From positions 1 to 64,000 of the IMG/VR virus record IMGVR_UViG_3300042569_002782: DNA of 64,000 nucleotides; one strand, 5' to 3'. The first letter of the stretch is position 1. The number at the start of each line of letters is the position of its first letter. The position numbers and the translations under genes are program-made. The notes under the pieces are model-generated. The model saw only the letters and a program-made list of their open reading frames with translations, ran no database searches and was not told the origin of the DNA. This DNA is from a virus. This document shows, piece by piece, positions 50,901 to 57,946 of the stretch.

Positions 50901-52812
50901 CCTCGAAGACAAATCCTTGAGCGTTATTTTGTGCCCCACTTATTGTATTAATACCAAGGAAACCCTCAGCTTTAAAAGCTACGGACCCGAAGTTACTTGT
51001 GCTGTTAGTTAGGCTGGTGATTCCCCCATTTAGTGACCATACACCAATTGCTGGACCAACGGTGTACACAGATTGTAGTTGAGCATAGGCTCCGTTCCTC
51101 ACTCTGAACCCAAAATGTCTAAAGTCTGTGTCTATGTCTACTATCCCCAGGCTAAGATTATCAGCTGTTTTCAGGTTCTGGTAGTAATAGCGTATGTTAT
51201 TAATGGGTACTGAGTTTAATTCCTGAAGTTGGTCTTCAATGGTAACATCTACTATAGATGCGGGCCTTTGCGATAGGGGCTTGGATAGATATGTATACTC
51301 AGTTAACGACCACCACTTCTGTTCAGACTCTAGAGTTGTATAAACCTCGTATGCCGTTGGGTCATTTTGTAAACTGACAGATGTGCAAGAATTAACAATG
51401 ACGGACTTAAACCCAAGGATGTTAGATCCGTTAAAATCATTAAAGCACATTCCGTAATCGGACTTTAAATTTACTTGATTGACATAGGAGGATGAATTTT
51501 TTGTAGTATTTGAATTGATATTGTTCGGGAAAGCCGTATCTGTGGGGCCCACGATGACAAAATCACCTGAATTAACCAATAAATTGCCGTCAGTGACTTT
51601 ACCACCGAAGAATACAGGGAAAGCCCTTTGAACCTTAGTGTAATACTCGGCTAAGTCATTTTTAGATGCCTCTTCAACTACTCTTAGTCTGTGGGCTGAC
51701 CTCAAGGTGAGAGAACAGTTGAAAATTACTGCCCTGGAATTAACATTAAGTGGAATTGATGTAAATGCAACACTGGGTGCCCCACCAAATGGCAATTGCT
51801 TTTCTGTGGATAACTGAAAAGTATATGTTGTTATGGGGATGGCATAGTATTCACCAGCAGAAAAGGATCCGGTGCTTTGGTCTATGCCAGTCGAGTACTG
51901 GGTGTCAACTAAATCATTCAATTCTAACCCATGCGGCCTCTTAGATCTAAATAACGCATAGGAATCCTGGTTGGTAACTTCGACCACTTCGATGTAGTTT
52001 ACTTTGTCATTAATTGAGAAGTTGGAAAGGGACGAGTTGCCTGATAGTTTAAAAATAGAAGTTGCAGGTTGATTAACTCCTGCCAATGCAGTGGGGAAAG
52101 TATGATTACGGTATGATGGTACATATGAAGGGCAAACTACGCACTTTCTCAAATCCAAGCCGACAATAGAGATGCCGGATGGCACTATAATGGACCCGCT
52201 CTCAGTGTTAAATTTGCTTAAATCAGATGTGGAAATATCTCCCGTTCCATAATTTGACAGGTTAAGAGAAAAATCCGATAGGCTTTGCCCAGGGCCATTA
52301 TTGGCAGTGAATCTTGACGACGCCAAAAAGATTGTGTACCTATTAGATTCACTCTTCTGGGATAAACCAGCCAGTACGTTGCTGATATAAATTTTCGATA
52401 GCTCCAGGATAGCCCTTGTTAATGTCTGGTAGGGCAATGCTTGTCCATCATTGGCAATGGCATCCGAGGAGAACTGAAATTCCGGGGCTACAAATACCAC
52501 GTTACCATTACCCCCAAGAAAAGGCGCTGCGATAGACCTCCATGACCTTACAGCATCGCCTACATTCAAAGTACCGTCAACGGTATTCAACCAGGATTCA
52601 CCCCTCTCTGGGGTGCTTGTAGGGGCATCTGGTAGAACTGCCGTAGGACCAACTTTAATTACTCTTCCATCTGTTGTTCCAAAGAATAATCCCGGTTCTT
52701 GGCTATTGGTGTTCAAACCGATTTCGCCGGGTTGCAGTTGGTTGGTAGGACGCTTACCCAGGAGACTGGATTTTGCGAAAATAATTTTGTTTGCTGATTG
52801 TTCTCTGGTCAT
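47989..52812 (-). CDS. Very large virion structural protein (fibre/baseplate paralog)
   Basis: A 1607-residue protein. Anchor module at residues 1-75 (LQPGEIGLNTNSQEPGLFFG) shared with the 107-residue protein. Central beta-helix-like part paralogous to the 1379-residue protein, with YYTKVQRAFPVFFGGKVTDG matching its DDYYAKVQTIFAQSY. The last about 310 residues are three tandem beta repeats, each with an opening S-x2-S-x-F-N-G-x3-T-x-F-x-L-T type strand, an x-F-x-x-L-G-G-x3-Q-x-P turn and a closing I-x-F-S-E-A-x2-x-G strand. Role in host contact or baseplate structure is inferred. An octamer lies 41 nt before the ATG. Confidence 0.75.
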   Translation of the reverse strand: MTREQSANKIIFAKSSLLGKRPTNQLQPGEIGLNTNSQEPGLFFGTTDGRVIKVGPTAVLPDAPTSTPERGESWLNTVDGTLNVGDAVRSWRSIAAPFLGGNGNVVFVAPEFQFSSDAIANDGQALPYQTLTRAILELSKIYISNVLAGLSQKSESNRYTIFLASSRFTANNGPGQSLSDFSLNLSNYGTGDISTSDLSKFNTESGSIIVPSGISIVGLDLRKCVVCPSYVPSYRNHTFPTALAGVNQPATSIFKLSGNSSLSNFSINDKVNYIEVVEVTNQDSYALFRSKRPHGLELNDLVDTQYSTGIDQSTGSFSAGEYYAIPITTYTFQLSTEKQLPFGGAPSVAFTSIPLNVNSRAVIFNCSLTLRSAHRLRVVEEASKNDLAEYYTKVQRAFPVFFGGKVTDGNLLVNSGDFVIVGPTDTAFPNNINSNTTKNSSSYVNQVNLKSDYGMCFNDFNGSNILGFKSVIVNSCTSVSLQNDPTAYEVYTTLESEQKWWSLTEYTYLSKPLSQRPASIVDVTIEDQLQELNSVPINNIRYYYQNLKTADNLSLGIVDIDTDFRHFGFRVRNGAYAQLQSVYTVGPAIGVWSLNGGITSLTNSTSNFGSVAFKAEGFLGINTISGAQNNAQGFVFEGIQRPLALTIGQVEKSENKKILSLGSRVVSSYIDPTNTEIQLVELSADFDPRYLLPYSLKPGSAIWVETEECTYRGFLATDGGPTVNTGQDDPARFAQLRIRSSDSTIPTDVNLIPVLGVPYIRRFHDPRSDIEKSYSMVLSNTSSNAISPQIGDVLRLNQSSQILGSSSLRPNVQFDPGVLGGWGRIFTVDAVETGILGSSPQFNYLIGDGNQDIEYYVTITASDYDRPWVQNYDPDSGSYLTFDNPSGTYTTYANRNWYAAENNYWTSVYYGEASNFQPTSGPEKLSPTSTNSPFVDTSTLERQDLVSQTFQGSYAADEYSSIYTNSTYFRGSTNPYTTYPVNNQYDDDDGSESLGICLKDSITGPETFLVSPLEVIQTEQLPGPTQRYGPEIVEFSVLSASVLQNPRQTVSIVRIGNDTNHEFVRVVGISGSIIRAIRLNSGNSFYFTSGTIPNPWPIQTSVRVCSTNPIPEPGLYDPNWSNTKRAILRFFQIMGYSSESLLTYLQPKYWGERLLRIGSLPLTPEAGGYALTTSRWPVEFNQPSIVIANTHTWAYTGHYNYSRGLPKFQTNDISRKLAADFQATTLWSGRLTITGVNDKGEIIIFGPQRQALTANYFEQINPSANPINQQIYEQQPFVEFPGQVTVYSADSITSLFNGTTTTFTLTKGGVPIPPSQLSANSIFAILGAVTQVPGNNYTVNGNQITFSEAPLPGAVSDIRIITSDDDNRTLQMVPLKIKDGQQIDGVRFSFTLVSKDPTINLTPFDINANNTFVFLGGTEQLPLTTVGPLEPYSYTMTRLSGSEMEITFSEALAVGTIFDVRTVCTSSFWAIQSVYPVQVYSLNSISSQFNGVKTEFDLTYGYFDVGETLPRPVNAASVSSQGIMVSLGGAMQIPYFPGAPESAYSYRVEGSKIIFTEGPAEGTTINIRVITNAEFITCPSGKYGAPSFLKWGPSIVLELADGAGIIQ

Positions 52813-52852
52813 TGCTAAAGAGCTTTCTATTTGAGCGCAAAGGCGCCCCTAT

Positions 52853-52860
52853 TCTTACCC
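52853..52860 (-). promoter_or_regulatory. Putative late promoter octamer GGGTAAGA
   Basis: Variant octamer (one base different), last A 41 nt before ATG 52812; the downstream sequence is ATAGGGGCGCC. Confidence 0.4.
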
Positions 52861-54058
52861 TTAATCCTTAGAGTAGTCTTTGACTCCGTCATACAAAATG
52901 TCGATAACTTTGGCAGCGTCCTTGTTTGATAGCTTGGCCCATGGGCCTTTCTCGTATGACTTCAGGGGCTGCCCAACCCGGGACACAATCATCTGGGTAA
53001 TTTCGTTGTTAGAGATGCCGTGACTCCTGAGCGCGTCGTAGACTTTGGGTAAATTATCTCTCATTTTTAATAGATTTTGAGGGGCATCTCTCTTGATTGA
53101 CCCTTTATACGTCCCCATTTGGGGGTCTGTTTTTGATCTATGGTCCCCAGAAGTCAAGGGATCGGTTTTTCTAAGGTCGAAAGTCGAACTTTTTGGCAAA
53201 AACGCTTTATTAGTAAAAACCCCTAGTGCTTCAGATAACGCGGCTTTAACGCTTTGCTGAGATAAGCCCATATCAACAAACCTGGACTTACCGTTTTTAT
53301 CGATTAAGACATTATCTCTATGGGCATCATTGTGGGCTATTCCGAGTTTATGAATCCGTGATCTCAGGAACCAGTAAGCGTCCCCTATAGTGGTTTTTCC
53401 AACTTTGTCTGAAGACTTACTAAAGTTACCATAACTCTCACCTGGCACCAGGCCCATAACTATACGACCATTTATGATGTAAACACCACCCTCTGCCTTT
53501 GGTTTGCCTTTGGCTATTTCCCCCATATATCAGTTTAGGGCCTAGACCGGCTTTCCCTAAGATTTGAGTTATTTCCGCTTCCGTTGTACTTACCTGGCCA
53601 CGTTTAACGGCATAGCTCGGGTTTCCCTTTATCAAGAGCACAGTACCAAACCCACCTTCCCCTAATTTGGTTCCTTTACTTAGGGACCCCGACCAGTCAA
53701 ATTGATCCTTAGTACCATTAATGACCCTGCCTACCTTGAAACTAGAGTCAAAATCAGAAGCATCATCTCTGGCCCATTGTGTGTTGCCAGTAATTATTTT
53801 TCCTGGCTTCTTGATTGACTCTTGATTTACTTTGGGTACAGATTTTGTGCTTGCTTTTGTGTTTGGTTCCACCCTCGCCAAGTAGTCTTCCAGACTTTCC
53901 TTGGCATCATCGATGAAACTAGCATCAATAGACCCGGATATACGGTCAATAGATTTAGATATGTCATCCCCAAAATCAACCCTACAAACCTTTAGTCGGG
54001 CTATACATGTTGACCCGCATGATTTTCCTATATCACACCTATCCCCTTTACCAAACAC
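52861..54058 (-). CDS. Protein kinase 2 with Cys tag, broken by a 1-nt frame shift
   Basis: The frame starts at GTG 54058: MFGKGDRCDIGKSCGSTCIA with tag Cys C8, C14, C18, C25, then the N-lobe (glycine loop GEGGFG 133-138, K152 in SYAVKRG). It runs into a wrong ending after GPKLIY. The C-lobe is in the +1 frame: GEIAKGKPKAEGGVYIINGR, catalytic loop HNDAHRDN, metal-binding RFVDMGL, ending at 52861. Removing one base of the G5 run (plus-strand C5, 53520-53524) restores 398 residues aligned with kinases 1 and 3. It may be a sequencing error, a recent mutation or a +1 slippage site. All catalytic residues are present if joined. Confidence 0.7.
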
Positions 54059-54062
54059 GGAC

Positions 54063-54497
54063 TCAGCCCCCGTTTAGTAAAGTCTCTAGTCTAGCGATTC
54101 GGTTTGATACTGTGTCTATCTTTTCGGAATACGACAATTCTTCACCCGTGGCGATTCGGTGATCATCGGTATTCTTTCTGGCTAGGTCCAAGGTAGCCAT
54201 CTTGGCATCAATGTCTTCGCGCTTCTTGACTAGTTCCTTAACTTGCTTCATTTGTTCTTGCAAGGATTGAAACGCACCCCTCTGACGGGAGATTTTCATT
54301 TTCTCGTTTAGGGACTCTATTTGGCTGGTTAAATCCGTATGCTTTTTCCCAAGGTCTCCATACTCGCTATAACTAGGTCGAAGGCCCAGGACTACTGTAG
54401 GCTCCATTACGGTACCTTTGGCATAATCTGTGGGCTTATGGGAATAAGCTTGGATCGCCTTATCGTATGCTTCTTTTGAGATTTTATCTTTTCTCAT
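54063..54497 (-). CDS. Coiled-coil protein upstream of kinase 2
   Basis: A 144-residue protein, mostly charged helix: GKKHTDLTSQIESLNEKMKI, FQSLQEQMKQVKELVKKRED and DTVSNRIARLETLLNGG, with heptad spacing. It starts 23 nt after a GGGTAAAA octamer and its stop is 4 nt before the kinase 2 GTG. Likely a structural or docking partner in the head-side region. No family recognised. Confidence 0.65.
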   Translation of the reverse strand: MRKDKISKEAYDKAIQAYSHKPTDYAKGTVMEPTVVLGLRPSYSEYGDLGKKHTDLTSQIESLNEKMKISRQRGAFQSLQEQMKQVKELVKKREDIDAKMATLDLARKNTDDHRIATGEELSYSEKIDTVSNRIARLETLLNGG

Positions 54498-54519
54498 TTT
54501 AAGAGTCCATTATGTTTTC

Positions 54520-54527
54520 TTTTACCC
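54520..54527 (-). promoter_or_regulatory. Putative late promoter octamer GGGTAAAA
   Basis: Last A 23 nt before ATG 54497; the first G overlaps the stop codon of the upstream gene. Confidence 0.55.
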
Positions 54528-54917
54528 TAATTGAAGTCGATGTTTTTTCTGGCCATAATGTCCATGGCTTCATTCCATTTAAATCGATTCGACCACCAGG
54601 AAGACGATGATGGTCCTTTAGCAATATTTTTTGCGTGACGGGCTTTGAATTTTTTACGCTTCATCTTCATGCGTTCAGATTCACCTTCTTTAGGTGACCC
54701 AGCGGTTTCTGCGCCCTTTTGGCCAAATTTTTTTCAATTCTTCCTCACCATCATGGCACCATTTGACCACATGGCTTTTATCATCGCCAGGTTTTGTGGG
54801 GCGAGGTTTATTACAAGCCATTTTAGACTTATCGTAAGTCTCCCCAAACTGCTCAGCAAACATGTTATAGAATGCCTCTAGGGCTTCATCGCTGAAATTT
54901 GCACTACCGTAAAGCAT
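54527..54917 (-). CDS. Head-region protein with an apparent 1-nt frame break
   Basis: ATG 54917 opens MLYGSANFSDEALEAFYNMF and runs to DDKSHVVKWCHDGEEELKK, then into an A7 run (plus-strand T7, 54728-54734). The next frame continues FGQKGAETAGSPKEGESERM, then KFKARHAKNIAKGPSSSSWW and KWNEAMDIMARKNIDFN to a stop at 54527. With six A the two parts give one 129-residue protein. The C-terminal motif F-K-A-R-H-A-K-N-I-A-K-G-x4-S-W-W resembles a phrase I recall in phage structural or portal-region proteins. Function unknown. Confidence 0.6.
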
Positions 54918-55333
54918 TACTCTTTCTCTCCATGTTTCAAATAGTCTGCAATTGCTGTTAAACTGTGGGAAGCTTCTGAAATTTTTGATGCTATCCAGGG
55001 GTCTGAGTTGCTATTGGGGGTGATCATTCCTAAGGAAGTGGCGATACTATCCTGCATTGATTTTAACTGGGCAATTAGCATACCGCCATTAGGTTCGAAA
55101 TCAGCGTCCCCTTCCCCCATGGTAAAAGTCGATGGTTTTGTGATGGGTTCTTTTTCCATACCAGGGGCAATGGCCATCTTATCCATTGGGGTAAGGTTGG
55201 GCTTTTGACCCCCTGATGCTTCACCAGATCTAGTCGCCCTGGAACCTTTAGCACCTTTGGCAGCATTCTCCACAAAATTCAAGTCAAAGCCCAAACCTTG
55301 GAGACGTTTCCAATCGTACTCAGAAATAGTCAT
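54917..55333 (-). CDS. Unknown protein with YDW-LQGLGFDL N-terminal tag
   Basis: A 138-residue protein. The first 22 residues, SEYDWKRLQGLGFDLNFVEN, are nearly the same as the start of the 166-residue protein at 56157-56657. The rest is different: a low-complexity linker, then a helical end (IAQLKSMQDSIATSLGMITP, ASKISEASHSLTAIADYLKH). A shared tag on unrelated bodies suggests a docking peptide, for example for the capsid or tail. An octamer variant GGGTAACA lies 22 nt before the ATG. Confidence 0.65.
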   Translation of the reverse strand: MTISEYDWKRLQGLGFDLNFVENAAKGAKGSRATRSGEASGGQKPNLTPMDKMAIAPGMEKEPITKPSTFTMGEGDADFEPNGGMLIAQLKSMQDSIATSLGMITPNSNSDPWIASKISEASHSLTAIADYLKHGEKE

Positions 55334-55354
55334 TTTATCTCAGGAAGTAATTAA

Positions 55355-55362
55355 TGTTACCC
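55355..55362 (-). promoter_or_regulatory. Putative late promoter octamer GGGTAACA
   Basis: One-base variant, last A 22 nt before ATG 55333. Confidence 0.4.
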
Positions 55363-55423
55363 TGTGCGCGACAAGGATGCAATGCCAGGGGGCTCAATTA
55401 ACATAAAAAATACCGTGGGTCAC

Positions 55424-56143
55424 CTAGCGAGGCCACCATTTAAATAATTTCCGGAGCGGTGATGGCTGAATGAACCGTGTCCTCATAATTTCAGAAATCT
55501 CTAAGTATAGGCCCTCCAATGTGTCCTTATTGCTTTTTATTGTTAAATCAAATTTATTCCTCTCTTCAGTACCATACTGAACTGACAAGATTCCAATTGG
55601 CAAATTACCCACTTTAACCATCCTATTATAGAAACAGTCAATCCCATTCCTAGACAGATAGTCCTTACAAGCTTGGGGCAACTCCTCACTAAATTTCACA
55701 GTCAACCAATCATTTTCCTTAATCATGGCTTCAATTTCCCTTATGAAACTGCCTATTTGAATATCCTTTACCGGAGAAGCCATAGCAGCGCTATCTTTAG
55801 CTGTGTAGGTATTGGTGGTGGACATTTTTTGGAGGTGGTACCCCGTAAAATCAACTTGTCCATTATGGAAGGAACACAAAATAACCCTAGAAGCATTAGT
55901 TATGATACCAATTTGAGCCAAACAAGTGTTGATTTCCTTTTCTTTCTCGATATGATTTAGAAAGACATCCAGTTTATTTATAGTCCTAGGGGCAATCACC
56001 TTAGTAACAAGGGCCCAAAGGGCAAACCCAAGGAACAACACGGAATCGCCGGTAAAAGTGAAATTGACTGGGGCTTGGGGGGCAGGTTGAGGAGCAGGTT
56101 GCGGAGCAGGGGCTCCTTGTCTGATATTGGTTAGAGTGGTCAT
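55424..56143 (-). CDS. Membrane-anchored GAF-like protein
   Basis: A 239-residue protein from ATG 56143 (MTTLTNIRQGAPAPQPAPQP); an upstream in-frame ATG at 56215 would lie inside the neighbouring gene. After a Pro/Ala-rich leader comes one membrane helix (SVLFLGFALWALVTKVIAP), then a helix and a GAF-like alpha/beta domain: LAQIGIITNASRVILCSFHN, MVKVGNLPIGILSVQYGTEE. The F-H-N-G and G-I-L-S-V-Q-Y strands fit GAF. It could be a small-ligand sensor at the membrane or in the virion; the ligand is unknown. Confidence 0.6.
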   Translation of the reverse strand: MTTLTNIRQGAPAPQPAPQPAPQAPVNFTFTGDSVLFLGFALWALVTKVIAPRTINKLDVFLNHIEKEKEINTCLAQIGIITNASRVILCSFHNGQVDFTGYHLQKMSTTNTYTAKDSAAMASPVKDIQIGSFIREIEAMIKENDWLTVKFSEELPQACKDYLSRNGIDCFYNRMVKVGNLPIGILSVQYGTEERNKFDLTIKSNKDTLEGLYLEISEIMRTRFIQPSPLRKLFKWWPR

Positions 56144-56156
56144 AGAATTTGGTAAA

Positions 56157-56657
56157 TTATTTGGTTTGAGAGTGCTTTTTCCAAAGGTCGTTATCAGCCT
56201 GGCGAGCCTTACCAACTCCTGTAATAAATGAATTCACTCTGGCTAATGCCCATTGCTGCGGGGATACTCCGGGTCGGTGGCCGGAACGCCATGCTGCGAT
56301 CCCCCTACTGTATACTTCTCCCAGAATACTAGTAGAAATGCCAGACTTTTCCGATTTTGCTTTTAGTGCTTTGCTAGACCCCTCTGAATACTTATCATCG
56401 AAGGCTTTAGTTGCGGGGGATTCAGGGATTTTTTTGTTTCTTTTTCTGAACTTATCGTCAGATTCCCAATCTTTGTATAGGTCTTTGGGTGATACTCTAG
56501 GGTCTTTAGCCTTTTGCATTGTATCTTTGGCTTCTTCCTTGGCGATTGTTTGTTCCTTAGGGGTCAATCCTTTTTTATACCTGGCGGGTAGGGCCATCTC
56601 TACAAACTGCAAATCAAAGCCAAGACCTTGTAGGCGGTTCCAGTCGTATTCCATCAA
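56157..56657 (-). CDS. DUF5824-like protein with YDW tag
   Basis: A 166-residue protein. Tag EYDWNRLQGLGFDLQFVEMA at residues 3-22, shared with the 138-residue protein at 54917-55333. Residues about 95-160 (KSGISTSILGEVYSRGIAAW followed by RPGVSPQQWALARVNSFITG) match the pattern I know as DUF5824, widespread in T4-like and other large phages, where it occurs in or near virion proteins. Basic linker between. It overlaps the next upstream gene by 4 nt. Likely virion-associated. Confidence 0.65.
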   Translation of the reverse strand: MMEYDWNRLQGLGFDLQFVEMALPARYKKGLTPKEQTIAKEEAKDTMQKAKDPRVSPKDLYKDWESDDKFRKRNKKIPESPATKAFDDKYSEGSSKALKAKSEKSGISTSILGEVYSRGIAAWRSGHRPGVSPQQWALARVNSFITGVGKARQADNDLWKKHSQTK

Positions 56658-57370
56658 TTGCCATCCGGTAAACCACTACCACCATTTTCAAGCCTTTGCC
56701 TGACAGTTTCCGGTAAACCAGATTCCCATTTGTTTTTGATCGCGATGCGGATGATAGCAGCCATGACTTTACGTGGATCAGCAGTGCGACCTACGGATGA
56801 CCATGCAGCAGCGACATCTTGGGGACTGGCAATTGGGAAAGACATTCCGGGGCCTGCGAATTCCCCCTTTGTTTTTTCTGCCTTTAGTTTTTCCCTGGAC
56901 TCAGCATCCCATTCCCTGAATTTTGCTGAATTGCCTGATTTCGCGTTACATGAGCTACATTTACAATTACCCGATTGGCAAGACTTGCATCCGCCTTCTT
57001 TGAACGGTTGGGGGATTGACATCAGTTCAGTATCGTCTGCAAAATTATATTCTTTTCTTTTAAGTTCTTTGAAAGAATCCATTCTAGCTTTGCGGCGACC
57101 CATGATTTCCTTCATGGCATCAGCTCCGTCAGCGTGGCTATCATAGTCCCTATTGACTAGGTTGGCCCTCCGTTCTCTGATGGCCTTATTGCCCTTTAGA
57201 ATAGCCTCCTTGTGCATCGACAAGCCACCTTCAGGAGTGGGGGACCATTTACGGCCGATTTTATTCCTTTTCATCAACTGATCAGTAGAAATGGCATTAC
57301 TGGCATTTAACTGTCCCCCGACACCCGGCAAGAGTACAGAGGAGAAATCCATGTGTTCTCCGTAAGGCAT
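56654..57370 (-). CDS. Unknown protein with Cys cluster and DUF6582-like end
   Basis: A 238-residue protein. The N-terminal 100 residues are basic and helical (KEAILKGNKAIRERRANLVN). A Cys-rich knot at about residues 124-145 (GGCKSCQSGNCKCSSCNAKS) may bind zinc or an Fe-S cluster. The C-terminal about 60 residues (FPIASPQDVAAAWSSVGRTA, then AAIIRIAIKNKWESGLPETV) match the layout of DUF6582, often found near phage head genes. A GGGTAAAA octamer lies 24 nt before the ATG. Confidence 0.6.
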   Translation of the reverse strand: MPYGEHMDFSSVLLPGVGGQLNASNAISTDQLMKRNKIGRKWSPTPEGGLSMHKEAILKGNKAIRERRANLVNRDYDSHADGADAMKEIMGRRKARMDSFKELKRKEYNFADDTELMSIPQPFKEGGCKSCQSGNCKCSSCNAKSGNSAKFREWDAESREKLKAEKTKGEFAGPGMSFPIASPQDVAAAWSSVGRTADPRKVMAAIIRIAIKNKWESGLPETVRQRLENGGSGLPDGN

Positions 57371-57393
57371 AAGAGTAGTTAGAAACTTATTTC

Positions 57394-57401
57394 TTTTACC
57401 C
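57394..57401 (-). promoter_or_regulatory. Putative late promoter octamer GGGTAAAA
   Basis: Last A 24 nt before ATG 57370; overlaps the GGG TAA end of the membrane protein gene. Confidence 0.55.
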
Positions 57402-57716
57402 TTTGCCTTCGGTATTTGTATCTGAGTTGCTATCTAAACTATTGTCCTTATTGTTTGACTTACCGGAACTCCCCCTGGCAGCCATTCCCAAAGCAGCAGC
57501 GGGTACTAGCAACGCTAAAAAGACATTGGCTGCGGATTTGGCAGTTTCGGAGAAACTATCGGATATTCCTAAGCAAAAAGCTGAGTAGGAGTCATTTGGT
57601 GATTTCCTTAGGTTATTGCGGCACGATATATTTTCATACCCTATCATGGCAATTTGTGCTACAAAAATAGCCACCAAAGCTTTAACTAAAAATGCCCTCT
57701 CGTTGAATTCTTTCAT
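57396..57716 (-). CDS. Small two-span membrane protein (holin candidate)
   Basis: A 106-residue protein with two hydrophobic segments, FLVKALVAIFVAQIAMIGYE and NVFLALLVPAAALGMAARG, and a hydrophilic, charged C-terminus (GKSNNKDNSLDSNSDTNTEG). Size and topology fit a class II-type holin, but it is 41 kb from the endolysin gene and in the head-side block, so a virion or host-membrane role is equally possible. An octamer GGGTAAAT lies 24 nt before its ATG. Confidence 0.5.
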   Translation of the reverse strand: MKEFNERAFLVKALVAIFVAQIAMIGYENISCRNNLRKSPNDSYSAFCLGISDSFSETAKSAANVFLALLVPAAALGMAARGSSGKSNNKDNSLDSNSDTNTEGKG

Positions 57717-57739
57717 TGCCCTACAGCGAATCTACTTAG

Positions 57740-57747
57740 ATTTACCC
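57740..57747 (-). promoter_or_regulatory. Putative late promoter octamer GGGTAAAT
   Basis: Last T 24 nt before ATG 57716 of the membrane protein. Confidence 0.5.
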
Positions 57748-57766
57748 TTTGCTGACTGGTTAATTC

Positions 57767-57946
57767 TCAAAGATAGCGCATCCCTTCGATTACTTCGGGT
57801 GATACTTTACCTGAACTCTTTAATTCTTGGGCTGCCTTAAGGAGGGTTTGAGCCTTTCCTAAATCAGCAGGGTCTCTGCGGGCGACTTTATAAGCCCCCA
57901 TTAATTTTTGGTATTTTTTATCGGATTCAGACATTTTACTTGCCAT
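57767..57946 (-). CDS. 59-residue helical partner of kinase 3
   Basis: ATG 57946 overlaps the TGA of kinase 3 by one base (TGATG). The protein MASKMSESDKKYQKLMGAYK continues ARRDPADLGKAQTLLKAAQ and ends GMRYL. It has the same length and conserved KYQKLM, RRDPA and AAQ blocks as the 59-residue protein beside kinase 1. The tight coupling to the kinase stop supports a fixed stoichiometric pair. Confidence 0.65.
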   Translation of the reverse strand: MASKMSESDKKYQKLMGAYKVARRDPADLGKAQTLLKAAQELKSSGKVSPEVIEGMRYL

